Positions 24,911-34,009 are shown, numbered from the stretch's first letter. The stretch is 64,000 bases of DNA from an uncultured Flavobacteriales bacterium (GCA_937974555.1 CALJKR010000050.1:19703-83702); one strand, 5' to 3'. Numbers and translations are program-made. Notes: generated from the letters alone by a model not told the origin.

Positions 24911-27817
24911 ATGATGAGCGAGAAAATGAATTTTAACACTTGGTCGCAAGAGTTGTGGTTGAAAGGATTGAAAAAAGAATTGGGCGAGGCCCATCCAGAA
25001 TCTTTGAATTGGACATTTGCAGAAGGGCTGCATACTGTGCCATATGCTCCAACAGATTTTGCAGTGGCGTTAAATTCATTTCCCAAACAATACACCATTG
25101 GTTCATGGATTTCCACAGGCAAGCACGATGAAATCATGGAGGCCTTGATGGGTGGGGCCGAATCTCTTTTCTTTGCTCCCAACGTTTTTGATGCTGCGGA
25201 AATGACGGGTGTCTTGGGAGATATTCTCCAATTTCAATTGAGCAGTGAATCCCAACTCAATGATGCCAGAGCATGGTACAATGCCCAAGGTTTTGATGCC
25301 GAGAAATGGTTTGGCGCCATTTACGAAGAATATCCGTTCACGGTTGTTTTGAAAGGAGAATCAACCGAGGCGGTTGTCCAGGAAGTCAAAAGGATTTTCA
25401 CTCAATTGAATGGCAATTGCTGTCAAGTGATTTACCATACAACAGGATCTTATTTCTTTGACATTGCGGTGATTCGCTTTGTTCGCTTTGTGTTAGAACA
25501 ACACCAGCCCCATCCCATCATTCAAGTGGTGGCCAAAGGCAAAAACGATGCTGACTCTTACAATGATTTACTCAGACTGTCAACGCAAGCCATGTCAGGG
25601 GTATTGGGCGGAGCCAATGGCATTGTTTTGCAACCCATTTCACATGACAACCCCAAAGAGGCCCAACGTTGGGCAAGAAATATTCTGCATTTGCTTCGTG
25701 AAGAAAGTCGCCTTGAAAACAGAGAGGACTATGGACAAGGGTCCTATTTCATCGAGCAGATGATGGTTCAATTGATGCATGCTTGTGGTATGCATGTACC
25801 AGCAACTTCAAAGCAGCCGCATCCATTGGAGCAATATGGTCCTGGACTGGCTCCTTTTAAAGGAGGGCCTTATGCCAGCATGTATACCATTCGCCCTTGG
25901 ACCATCAGGCAATATGCTGGATTCAGCACGGCCACTGAGTCCAACGCGTTTTACCGTAGAAATTTGGCTGCCGGGCAAAAAGGTTTGAGTGTGGCTTTTG
26001 ATTTGGCTACCCATCGGGGTTACGATAGTGATCATCCTCGCGTGACGGGTGATGTAGGAAAGGCAGGTGTAGCGATTGATTCAGTGGAAGACATGAAACA
26101 ATTGTTTGACCAAATACCATTGGATCAAATGTCGGTTTCGATGACCATGAATGGGGCAGTATTGCCCATCATGGCCTTCTATATTGTTGCCGCAGAAGAG
26201 CAAGGGGTAGCAGCCAATCTTTTAAGTGGAACCATTCAGAATGATATTCTGAAAGAATTTATGGTGCGCAATACGTACATCTATCCGCCAACCCCCAGTA
26301 TGCGCATCATCAGTGATATTTTTGCTTTCACCAGTGTGCAAATGCCCAAGTTTAATCCCATTTCCATTTCGGGTTATCACATGCAAGAGGCTGGGGCGAC
26401 GTTGGAGATTGAGTTGGCCTATACCTTGGCGGATGGACTGGAATATGTTCGTGCGGGATTGACCGCAGGAATGAAGATTGATGACTTTGCTCCGCGATTG
26501 TCCTTTTTCTGGGCGATTGGCATGGACCACATGAGTGAGATTGCCAAGATGCGCGCTGGAAGAATCATTTGGGCGGAATTGATCTCTCGTTTCAATCCCA
26601 CTAATCCCAAGTCGATGGCATTGCGCACGCATTGTCAGACCAGTGGTTGGAGCCTGACTCGTCAAGATCCGTTCAATAATGTGGGGCGCACTTGTATTGA
26701 AGCCATGGCCGCTGCCTTGGGAGGGACCCAAAGTTTACATACCAATGCCTTGGATGAAGCCATTGCTTTGCCCACCGACTTCAGCGCACGAATTGCGCGC
26801 AATACCCAAATCTACATTCAGAAAGAAACCGATATCTGCAAGGCCATCGATCCATGGGCGGGTTCGGTTTGGATGGAAAATAGAACGCAAGAGATCATGG
26901 ATGCCGCTTGGAAGTTGATAGAGGAGGTGGAAGCCTTGGGAGGCATGACAGCCGCCATTGAAGCGGGCATTCCCAAATTGAGAATCGAAGAGGCGGCTGC
27001 AAGACGTCAGGCCAAAATCGATAGCGGAAGAGAGAAAATCATTGGCGTGAATTTGTTTCAGGTGGAAGAAGATACCGTCATTGATATTTTAGAGGTAGAC
27101 AATCAAGCCGTGCGCGCTGAGCAGATCGAAAGATTGGCTGCTATCCGAGCCAATCGGGATGAAAATAAAGTACAGGCATCTTTGGCTGCTTTGACCCAGG
27201 CCGCGCAAAGTGGGGAAGGTAATTTATTGGAATTGGCAATCCAAGCTGCGCGACACAGAGCCAGTTTGGGTGAGATTTCAAATGCATTAGAAGTAATATT
27301 TGGACGACACCAGGCGTCCGTAAAATCAGTATCCGGCGTGTATTCTTCAGAATCATCACAAGATCCGGCCTTTCAAAAGGCATCGGCTATGGCCAGCGAG
27401 TTTGCTGCAAAGGCGGGACGTCGCCCCAGAATCATGGTGGCCAAAATGGGACAAGATGGCCACGACCGTGGGGCCAAGGTAATTGCCACCTCCTTTGCGG
27501 ACATGGGCTTTGATGTGGACATGGGTCCCCTTTTCCAAACCCCAGAAGAAGTGGCCAACCAGGCCATTGAAAATGATGTGCACATCGTGGGGGCTTCATC
27601 CTTGGCGGCAGGTCACAAAACCCTGGTGCCGGCCTTGATTCAGATACTCAAGGAAAAGGGAAGACCTGACATCATGGTGGTGGCTGGTGGCGTGATTCCC
27701 GAACAAGATTTTGCCTTCTTGTATGAAGCCGGTTGTGCGGGAATTTTTGGTCCGGGTACCAAGATTCCAAGTGCGGCCATTGAAATCTTGGATATAATGT
27801 TGGAGGCAATCTCCTGA
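24911..27817 (+). CDS. Single-chain methylmalonyl-CoA mutase (MutA remnant fused to MutB)
   Basis: 968 residues. Interconverts methylmalonyl-CoA and succinyl-CoA with adenosylcobalamin. Residues ~1-293 look like a shortened MutA (small) subunit: the N-terminal FNTWSQELWLKGLKKEL, a decayed barrel, and a MutA-like end (ILHLLREESRLENREDYGQGSYFIEQ). From ~309 (GPGLAPFKGGPYASMY) a nearly complete MutB follows, lacking its usual N-terminal ~80 residues. Catalytic features are intact: Tyr325, Arg465 in PSMRI (mutase rather than isobutyryl-CoA type), Tyr489-His490 in ISISGYHMQEAGA. The cobalamin domain at the C-terminus has Lys845 and the DxHxxG set Asp849, His851, Gly854. No GTPase domain is present, so it is not IcmF; its chaperone MeaB is at 52859-53896. 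Confidence 0.93.
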   Translation: MMSEKMNFNTWSQELWLKGLKKELGEAHPESLNWTFAEGLHTVPYAPTDFAVALNSFPKQYTIGSWISTGKHDEIMEALMGGAESLFFAPNVFDAAEMTGVLGDILQFQLSSESQLNDARAWYNAQGFDAEKWFGAIYEEYPFTVVLKGESTEAVVQEVKRIFTQLNGNCCQVIYHTTGSYFFDIAVIRFVRFVLEQHQPHPIIQVVAKGKNDADSYNDLLRLSTQAMSGVLGGANGIVLQPISHDNPKEAQRWARNILHLLREESRLENREDYGQGSYFIEQMMVQLMHACGMHVPATSKQPHPLEQYGPGLAPFKGGPYASMYTIRPWTIRQYAGFSTATESNAFYRRNLAAGQKGLSVAFDLATHRGYDSDHPRVTGDVGKAGVAIDSVEDMKQLFDQIPLDQMSVSMTMNGAVLPIMAFYIVAAEEQGVAANLLSGTIQNDILKEFMVRNTYIYPPTPSMRIISDIFAFTSVQMPKFNPISISGYHMQEAGATLEIELAYTLADGLEYVRAGLTAGMKIDDFAPRLSFFWAIGMDHMSEIAKMRAGRIIWAELISRFNPTNPKSMALRTHCQTSGWSLTRQDPFNNVGRTCIEAMAAALGGTQSLHTNALDEAIALPTDFSARIARNTQIYIQKETDICKAIDPWAGSVWMENRTQEIMDAAWKLIEEVEALGGMTAAIEAGIPKLRIEEAAARRQAKIDSGREKIIGVNLFQVEEDTVIDILEVDNQAVRAEQIERLAAIRANRDENKVQASLAALTQAAQSGEGNLLELAIQAARHRASLGEISNALEVIFGRHQASVKSVSGVYSSESSQDPAFQKASAMASEFAAKAGRRPRIMVAKMGQDGHDRGAKVIATSFADMGFDVDMGPLFQTPEEVANQAIENDVHIVGASSLAAGHKTLVPALIQILKEKGRPDIMVVAGGVIPEQDFAFLYEAGCAGIFGPGTKIPSAAIEILDIMLEAIS

Positions 27818-27826
27818 TTAATGATT

Positions 27827-27834
27827 TATTTTTG
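27827..27834 (+). promoter_or_regulatory. -7 box for the aspartate-aminotransferase-like gene
   Basis: TATTTTTG, an exact TAnnTTTG match, 15 nt before the ATG at 27850. Confidence 0.6.
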
Positions 27835-27849
27835 TAAAAAGAAAAAACA

Positions 27850-29040
27850 ATGCCCCATTTAAGTAGCAAAGCAGAGGCCATGCCGGCTTCACCCATCAGA
27901 AAGCTCGTTCCCTTTTCAGAAGCCGCCAAAAAACGCGGCACCAAGGTGTATCATTTGAACATCGGTCAACCCGATATTGAAACCCCACAGGTGGTGAGAG
28001 ATGCCATGCGCGCACAAGATGCACGTGTAATTGAGTATTCTAACTCGGAGGGAATGATGCCTTATAGAGAGGGCTTAAAAAAATATTACGCATCCAAAAA
28101 CATCGCGTTGGAAGTGGCGGACATTATGGTCACCACCGGCGGATCTGAAGCATTGGTTTTTGCTTTTATGTCCACGTTGAATCCAGGAGATGAAGTGATT
28201 ATCCCCGAACCCTTTTATGCCAATTACAATGGATTTGCAGTCATGGCAGGTGCTACAGTGGTGCCCGTTACAGCCGTGATTGACAATGGATTTGCATTGC
28301 CCGCCATTGCAGAGTTTGAAAAGAAAATTACCGATAAGACCAAAGGTATTTTGATTTGTAATCCAGGTAATCCTACCGGGTATTTGTATTCCAAAGAAGA
28401 ATTGGAGCAATTGCGTGATTTGGTATTGAAGTACAATTTGTTTTTGTATGCTGACGAGGTATACCGCGAGTTTATGTACGAAGGAGCCGTACCCTACAGT
28501 GTCATGAACTTGGCCGGGTTAGAAAATCACGCCATCATGATTGATAGTGTCAGCAAGCGATATTCCATGTGCGGTGCCCGTATTGGAGCCATGATCAGTC
28601 GCAACAAAGAATTGATGTCAGCGGCACTTAAATTTGGTCAAGCGCGTTTGTCTCCGCCTACGTTTGGACAATGGGCGTCCATGGCCGCATTGGAAACGCC
28701 ACAATCCTATTTTGATGGAGTGGTGGAGGAATATGTCAAGCGCAGGGATATTTTGGTGGATGGTTTAAACTCGATTCCCGGCGTGCGCTGTCCCAAACCG
28801 CAAGGTGCTTTTTATTGCATTGCTGAACTTCCCATAGATGACTCCGATAAGTTTTGCCAATGGATGTTGGAAAGCTTTAGTCACAATAATCAAACGGTGA
28901 TGATGGCTCCAGCTACGGGATTCTATGCTACACCAGGCAGCGGAAAGAATCAAGTTCGTTTGGCTTATGTCTTGAATGAAAATGATTTGCGGGCTTCTGT
29001 AGAGTGTTTGAAGATTGCTTTGGAGCATTACAAATTCTGA
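27850..29040 (+). CDS. Class I/II PLP aminotransferase (aspartate aminotransferase type)
   Basis: 396 residues, fold type I. The N-terminus (IRKLVPFSEAAKKRGTKVYHLNIGQPDIETP) is characteristic of the Bacteroidota aspartate/aromatic aminotransferase branch. TTGGSEALVFAF binds the cofactor phosphate, CNPGNPTGYLYS holds the conserved Asn, YADEVYREF the ring Asp and Tyr, and SVSKRYSMCGARIG the Schiff-base Lys. The C-terminal Arg that binds substrate carboxylate is in NQVRLAYV. Cytoplasmic amino-acid metabolism. It lies 32 bp after the mutase gene but has its own promoter box. Confidence 0.92.
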   Translation: MPHLSSKAEAMPASPIRKLVPFSEAAKKRGTKVYHLNIGQPDIETPQVVRDAMRAQDARVIEYSNSEGMMPYREGLKKYYASKNIALEVADIMVTTGGSEALVFAFMSTLNPGDEVIIPEPFYANYNGFAVMAGATVVPVTAVIDNGFALPAIAEFEKKITDKTKGILICNPGNPTGYLYSKEELEQLRDLVLKYNLFLYADEVYREFMYEGAVPYSVMNLAGLENHAIMIDSVSKRYSMCGARIGAMISRNKELMSAALKFGQARLSPPTFGQWASMAALETPQSYFDGVVEEYVKRRDILVDGLNSIPGVRCPKPQGAFYCIAELPIDDSDKFCQWMLESFSHNNQTVMMAPATGFYATPGSGKNQVRLAYVLNENDLRASVECLKIALEHYKF

Positions 29041-29057
29041 GGAACTCAATTATCTTT

Positions 29058-29360
29058 TTGCGCCTTTGCGAAAACCTTTGCGCTCCTTGCGTTAAAATTC
29101 AAAATTCATTAAACGCAAAGTTCGCTAAGAATACGCAGAGAACGCAAAGAGAAAACCCCTTGCGCCCTTTGCGAAAACCTTTGCGCTCCTTGCGTTAAAA
29201 TTCAAAATACTTCAAACGCAAAGCGCGCCAAGAATGCGCGGAGATCGCAAAGAGGACACTTGAGATAAGCCATTGCGTCCATTGCGAGACCTTTGCGTCC
29301 TTTGCGTTAAAATGTCAGATGTTTCAATCGCAACGCTCGTCAGGTATGCGGGGAGCATCC
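29058..29360. repeat. Three diverging copies of a CTTTGCG-type inverted repeat
   Basis: The 386-bp gap between 29040 and 29427 holds no gene but three ~100-bp units, starting near 29058, 29160 and 29273. Each has a left arm of the form TTGCGcCTTTGCG...CTTTGCG-CTCCTTGCGTTAAAAT and a right arm with AACGCAAAG...CGCAAAG, so each can fold into an imperfect hairpin. Units 1 and 2 share long identical stretches (GCGAAAACCTTTGCGCTCC); unit 3 has a decayed right arm. Open frames across it (such as 29004-29198) translate to low-complexity peptide and are not genes. Confidence 0.9.
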
Positions 29361-29414
29361 TAAGTTTTCGGTGAATGTCATTTTTTTTGCAGGCAACCGA
29401 ATTCTCTTAATTGT

Positions 29415-29422
29415 TATCATTG
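29415..29422 (+). promoter_or_regulatory. Near-consensus -7 box, 4 nt before the T9SS propeller gene
   Basis: TATCATTG (one mismatch) followed by TATT and ATG at 29427, the same 4-nt spacing as the leaderless candidates. Confidence 0.4.
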
Positions 29423-29426
29423 TATT

Positions 29427-31055
29427 ATGAAAAATGCAATCTTAACTCTATTTGTTTTCATCTCATTGATGTCCCAAGCGCAATGGAATTCTGATCCCAG
29501 CGTCAATACCCCGGTTTGCACAGCCAACAATTATCAAATTGATTTGCGCATGATGGAAGATGGAGAAGGAGGTTTTTTCATTGTGTGGAAAGACTATCGC
29601 AATGGCACTCCGGACATTTATGGGCAACGTGTTGATTCTTTGGGTAACTTGTTGTGGCCCAACAATGGAGTGGCCATCTGCGCCAATACTTCTGACCAGA
29701 GCACGCCAGGCTTAATTTCTGATGGTGCAGGAGGGATTATCGTTTCTTGGAGCGATTGGAGAAGCGGGATTGAACGGGACATCTATGCCCAACGAGTGAA
29801 TGGCGATGGCTTAACGCTTTGGACGCCCGACGGAAATGTGGTAGTGAATAAAGTGAATCGCGAGCACAATCAACGCATGGTCATGGATGGCGTGGGCGGC
29901 GCGATTGTGGTATTTGAACAAAAAAATTCAGCCACTTATGATTGGGAGATTTGGGCACAAAGAATCGATGCCAATGGGCAAGCGGTTTGGGCACCCGGAG
30001 GCCAAGCGGTTACGGGCGTGATGTCAGAGCATTTGAATGAACGTATTCAGAGTGATGGCCAAGGCGGGGTCTATGTCACTTTTCAAGATTTTAGAAATGG
30101 AATGGACTACGATGTTTATGTCCAGCACCTAGGTCCAAACGGGGAGTATTTGTGGGGTTCAGGTGTGTTGGCGTGCAATGCACCAGGAACGCAAACCAAT
30201 CCTAAAATTGATCCGGACAACAATGGGGGGGTGATTGTCTCTTGGACCGATATGAGAAACGGTACCGATTATGATCTTTATGCTCAACGCATAGATGCCA
30301 GCGGAAATTTATTGTGGGGAAATACGGGCGCTCCCGTGGCCATTGCTCCAGGCAATCAAAGTGCAGTGGATTTGTTGTCCAATGCAGTAGTGGATGGTGT
30401 CATTTTAACTTGGAAAGACCAACGCAATATGTTGGACTATGATATTTATGCAGATAAATTATCCTGGGATGGGGTTTCTCTCTGGCAAACCAACGGAAAA
30501 CCCGTTTGCAACAATACAGGCAATCAGATCAATCCCAACATTACGGGTGATGGAATAGGAGGAGCCTCTATTGTTTGGCAAGATCAATCTTTGGGAAATT
30601 TCGATATTCGCGCACAGCGTATTCACCCAACGGGAGCCTTGCAATTTGGATTGGATGGCTTCGTGGTAAGCAATGCGCTTGGTGATCAAACCAGTCCCAA
30701 ATGCGCATCCAATGCTTTTGGCGATGGATACATTGCATGGGAAGACAATCGAACAGGTTTAGCAGACATTTATTGCTCAACGCTACATTGGGGTGGAGAT
30801 TTTATTGCTGTGCCAGAGATTCAAAATTGGGCGGTCAAGTTGTATCCCAATCCTGTAAACCACGATCTGTTCTGGTCCTCGGTTAATTCTTGCGATGAAG
30901 TTTGTATTTTCAATCTTCAAGGTCAAGTGGTTTTCAAAGAGAAAACGCTGCTTAATCAAGGACACTTGAATGTCGCGGATTTGCCTGCAGGAATGTACAT
31001 ATTGCAATTGAAAAAGGACAATCAAGTTATTCCAATTTCATGGATAAAAGAGTAA
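29427..31055 (+). CDS. T9SS-sorted secreted propeller-like repeat protein (copy 1)
   Basis: 542 residues: signal peptide ending MSQAQ, then about eight repeats of ~50 residues following the pattern DGxGGxxxxWxDxRNGxDYDIYAQRID-x-x-Gxx-LWG, giving a beta-propeller-like body. The C-terminus (about 465-542) is a T9SS type A sorting domain: VKLYPNPVNHDLFW ... VCIFNLQGQVVF ... LPAGMYILQLKKDNQ. It is secreted through T9SS and attached or released at the surface. Binding target unknown. The next gene is a paralogue and overlaps by 16 bp. Confidence 0.88.
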   Translation: MKNAILTLFVFISLMSQAQWNSDPSVNTPVCTANNYQIDLRMMEDGEGGFFIVWKDYRNGTPDIYGQRVDSLGNLLWPNNGVAICANTSDQSTPGLISDGAGGIIVSWSDWRSGIERDIYAQRVNGDGLTLWTPDGNVVVNKVNREHNQRMVMDGVGGAIVVFEQKNSATYDWEIWAQRIDANGQAVWAPGGQAVTGVMSEHLNERIQSDGQGGVYVTFQDFRNGMDYDVYVQHLGPNGEYLWGSGVLACNAPGTQTNPKIDPDNNGGVIVSWTDMRNGTDYDLYAQRIDASGNLLWGNTGAPVAIAPGNQSAVDLLSNAVVDGVILTWKDQRNMLDYDIYADKLSWDGVSLWQTNGKPVCNNTGNQINPNITGDGIGGASIVWQDQSLGNFDIRAQRIHPTGALQFGLDGFVVSNALGDQTSPKCASNAFGDGYIAWEDNRTGLADIYCSTLHWGGDFIAVPEIQNWAVKLYPNPVNHDLFWSSVNSCDEVCIFNLQGQVVFKEKTLLNQGHLNVADLPAGMYILQLKKDNQVIPISWIKE

Positions 31056-32677
31056 TTGCTGCTTTTGTTTCGTCCTTGATTTTCTCGCTGGGACATGCGC
31101 AATGGGAGACGAATACCTTAATCAATACACCGGTTTGTATTGAGTTTGGCAAACAAAACGATGTTCGCCTGTTGGGGGATGACCACCATGGAGCTTTCTT
31201 GGCTTGGAAAGATGCGCGATATGGAAATAACAATCCGGATATTTATGTTCAGCATTTGGACTCATTGGGCATTGCGCAATGGGGCTTGAATGGAATGGTG
31301 ATCTGCAATGATACTGCGGACCAAAGCACGCCCAATTTGTGCACCGATGGTGCCGGGGGATTTATTTTGGCTTGGTCCGATTTAAGAAGCGGGACGGAAC
31401 GGGATGTATATGCCCAGCGGGTTTCCAGTACCGGCGAAATTTTATGGTCATACAACGGCAATCCAGTGGCCAATAAACCCAACCGTGAGCACAATGAGAA
31501 GATTACTTCTGATGACGATGGAGGGGCCTTCATTGCCTGGGAACAGTGGGATGACGTGCTTCAGCAATGGAATATTGCATTGCAACATATCAATGCGCAA
31601 GGTCAACGCTTGTGGAATGTAACTGGCATCGTGGTCAGTGATTTTTCTGCCAATCGTTTAAACCCCAAACTGCAAAAAGACAAACAAGGCGGCGTTTATG
31701 TGGTGTGGCAAGAATTGCACAATGGTTTGGATTATGACATTTATGCGCAACGATTCAATGCCCAAGGAGAGCGCATGTGGACCAACAATGGATGGCCTAT
31801 CGCAACTTCACCAAATAGTCAAATCAATCCAAAAATAGACCCCGATACTTTATCCGGAGGTTTCTATGTGGCTTGGGCAGATAAACGGAATGGTTTGGAT
31901 TATGATATTTACGCACAACGGATGGATTCCTTGGGCAATGCCATTTGGCCGTCCAATGGCATAGGCGTAGCCACATTAAATGGCAATCAAAGCGCGGTAG
32001 ACATCATCAGTACGACACAAACCCAAGGTTTAATTCTGACGTGGCGCGATGCCAGAAGCGGAAACAATGACATCTACGCCCAGAAATTGGATCCCAATGG
32101 TGGTGTGCTATGGATGGATCAGGGCAAGCTCATCGCAACTTCACCTTACAATCAAATCAATCCCAACATTTGTTCGGATGGTGCCAATGGCTGCATCATC
32201 ACATGGCAAGATTCAACTTTCAACGATTGGGATGTTAAATCGCAAAAAATTTCGGGTGATGGTCAACTGCTTTGGGCCATCAATGGGATTACGGTATCGG
32301 ATGCGATTGAAATTCAAGGACATCCCAAAAATATTCCGGATGGATATGGGGGAAGTATTTATGCTTGGCAAGACAAACGGGCCAATCAATATGATATCTA
32401 TGCTCATCACATCAATGCCGATGGTAGCAGTGGGGTCAATGGATTGGAAGAAATAAAAAGAGAAACAATTGAACTTTTTCCCAATCCATCTTCAGAGGGA
32501 TTTCAATTGCGAGGAATGAATGGCGGTCGTTTGGAAATATCCAATATGCATGGAGAAGTTGTATTTTCTGGCTGGTCCTATGCTGCGGTATACGGACAAG
32601 ATCTACCCTCGGGACTTTACGTAATCAAATGCTACACACCCAAAGGCATTCAGAATTTGAGGTGGATCAAGGTTTAG
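31040..32677 (+). CDS. T9SS-sorted secreted propeller-like repeat protein (copy 2)
   Basis: 545 residues, a tandem paralogue of the gene before it with the same order: signal peptide ending LGHAQ, repeats such as DGAGGFILAWSDLRSGTERD and NGLDYDIYAQRMDSLGNAIW, then a T9SS type A domain (IELFPNPSSEGFQLRGMNGG ... LPSGLYVIKCYTPKG). The start at 31040 lies inside the end of copy 1, so the two are made from one transcript. Divergence between the copies is spread throughout, so the duplication is not recent. Confidence 0.88.
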   Translation: MDKRVIAAFVSSLIFSLGHAQWETNTLINTPVCIEFGKQNDVRLLGDDHHGAFLAWKDARYGNNNPDIYVQHLDSLGIAQWGLNGMVICNDTADQSTPNLCTDGAGGFILAWSDLRSGTERDVYAQRVSSTGEILWSYNGNPVANKPNREHNEKITSDDDGGAFIAWEQWDDVLQQWNIALQHINAQGQRLWNVTGIVVSDFSANRLNPKLQKDKQGGVYVVWQELHNGLDYDIYAQRFNAQGERMWTNNGWPIATSPNSQINPKIDPDTLSGGFYVAWADKRNGLDYDIYAQRMDSLGNAIWPSNGIGVATLNGNQSAVDIISTTQTQGLILTWRDARSGNNDIYAQKLDPNGGVLWMDQGKLIATSPYNQINPNICSDGANGCIITWQDSTFNDWDVKSQKISGDGQLLWAINGITVSDAIEIQGHPKNIPDGYGGSIYAWQDKRANQYDIYAHHINADGSSGVNGLEEIKRETIELFPNPSSEGFQLRGMNGGRLEISNMHGEVVFSGWSYAAVYGQDLPSGLYVIKCYTPKGIQNLRWIKV

Positions 32678-32678
32678 T

Positions 32679-32921
32679 TTATTGAATCGCTTGAACACTG
32701 CGAATCTCCGGAAACGCCGTGCGGATGGTACTCTCAACGCCCGCTTTCATGGTCATTGAACTCATGGAACAACTGGTGCATGCCCCATGCAATTCAACCA
32801 AGACATCCATTTCGTCGGTAATATCCACTATAGAAATTCCACCACCGTCGGCTTCCAAATAAGGTCTTACTTGGTTCAACGAGGCGTCTATTCGGGCCAT
32901 CAAATCTTCTTTATTCTCCAT
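32679..32921 (-). CDS. NifU-domain Fe-S scaffold protein
   Basis: 80 residues from the ATG at 32921 (MENKEDLMARIDASLNQVRPYLEADGG). The NifU C-terminal domain is seen with its cluster-binding CxxC (GACTSCSMSSMTMK) and the EADGGGISIVDI start. It accepts and passes on [4Fe-4S] clusters. The start overlaps the apbC stop by 11 bp, so both are one unit for Fe-S assembly. A longer in-frame reading to 32978 lies wholly within apbC and has no family match. Confidence 0.93.
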   Translation of the reverse strand: MENKEDLMARIDASLNQVRPYLEADGGGISIVDITDEMDVLVELHGACTSCSMSSMTMKAGVESTIRTAFPEIRSVQAIQ

Positions 32922-34005
32922 GACTGTCTTTCTTTTTCCTAAACGGAAGCATTCGCAATTCGCGCTCGAAGTTACCAATCATTTCATCAAAATAAACATG
33001 TGCGCTATTTTCATCGTTGAGCACTGCGGGCCTTCCCACATCTCCAGCTTCACGAACACTCTGAATCAACGGGATTTGTGCAATCAAAGGCAATCCTTGG
33101 TCTTCTGCCATGTTTTTGGCTCCATCTTGTCCAAACAAATATTGACGATCATCTTCATTCCCACTGGCACTGAACCAGGCCATGTTTTCGACGACACCCA
33201 AAATGGGAACATTGATCGCCGGCAAGTTGAACATGGCCACTGCTTTGGCAGCATCTATCAATGCTACAGGTTGAGGGGTTGATACAATCACTGCTGCGGT
33301 TAATGGGATGTTCTGCACAATGGACAAGTGCACATCTCCCGTGCCGGGAGGTAAATCCAAAATCAAATAATCCAAAGGCCCCCAATGTGCATCGGTTACC
33401 ATCTGATTCAAAGCTTTGGTGGCCATAGGGCCGCGCCATACAATGGCTTGATTGAGGTCTGCAAAAAATCCAATGGACAATACCTTCACACCATATTGTG
33501 CAATGGGCTCCAATTTGGAAGTGCCATCCACCTGAATCAAATTGGGTTTTTCATGTTCCAAATCAAACATGAGTGGAGCAGAAGGTCCATAAATATCGGC
33601 GTCCAAGTACCCAACACTGTATCCTTTCTTCGCCAGGCCACACGCCAAATTTGCACTGATGGTGGATTTGCCTACGCCACCTTTTCCCGAAGTTACCGCG
33701 ATGATGTTCTTAACACCGGGTAAAACCTTTCTCAAATCACCCTCACGTTCATCGCCAGAAATCGGAATGACATCCACTTCGGTTTTAAACTCAAATCCCA
33801 AGGTGCGCTGAATGGCAAAAGTCACCGCTTCTTTCATGCGCATGCGCGAGTGCATGGCGGGATTGGAAACCTTGACTTCTAAATGAATATTTAATCCTTC
33901 AACTGAAATGATCTTGACCAAATTCAAGGCGACAATGTCCTTCTTGAGCTCGGGCTCCATGACAGTGGACAATGCATCAATGATGGCTTGCTTGCTAACA
34001 CTCAT
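32911..34005 (-). CDS. apbC: Mrp/NBP35-family Fe-S cluster carrier ATPase (ApbC)
   Basis: 364 residues. An N-terminal MIP18/DUF59 domain (about 1-85, ALSTVMEPELKKDIVALNLV) precedes the ParA-like Mrp ATPase. The deviant Walker A is VTSGKGGVGKSTISANLA, with LDADIYGPSAP and LILDLPPGTGD downstream. The family's usual CxxC in the C-terminal part is not evident here, which is odd: the corresponding region reads ENMAWFSASGNEDDRQYLFG. It carries Fe-S clusters to target apoproteins together with the NifU-domain protein encoded next. Confidence 0.93.
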   Translation of the reverse strand: MSVSKQAIIDALSTVMEPELKKDIVALNLVKIISVEGLNIHLEVKVSNPAMHSRMRMKEAVTFAIQRTLGFEFKTEVDVIPISGDEREGDLRKVLPGVKNIIAVTSGKGGVGKSTISANLACGLAKKGYSVGYLDADIYGPSAPLMFDLEHEKPNLIQVDGTSKLEPIAQYGVKVLSIGFFADLNQAIVWRGPMATKALNQMVTDAHWGPLDYLILDLPPGTGDVHLSIVQNIPLTAAVIVSTPQPVALIDAAKAVAMFNLPAINVPILGVVENMAWFSASGNEDDRQYLFGQDGAKNMAEDQGLPLIAQIPLIQSVREAGDVGRPAVLNDENSAHVYFDEMIGNFERELRMLPFRKKKDSHGE

Positions 34006-34009
34006 GTTG

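Noticed and set aside
24911..27817. Isobutyryl-CoA mutase fusion (IcmF) for the 968-residue mutase
   Set aside because: No P-loop GTPase domain lies between cobalamin and barrel parts, the cobalamin domain is C-terminal, and the Arg in PSMRI and the Tyr in ASMY fit methylmalonyl-CoA mutase.
29004..29198. Short open frame through the repeat block (64 residues)
   Set aside because: It is a translation of the CTTTGCG repeat units, with low-complexity repeated residues and no start context; the repeat explains it.
29058..29360. CRISPR array
   Set aside because: Units are ~100 bp, imperfect and internally palindromic, with no constant short repeat separated by unique spacers and no cas genes.
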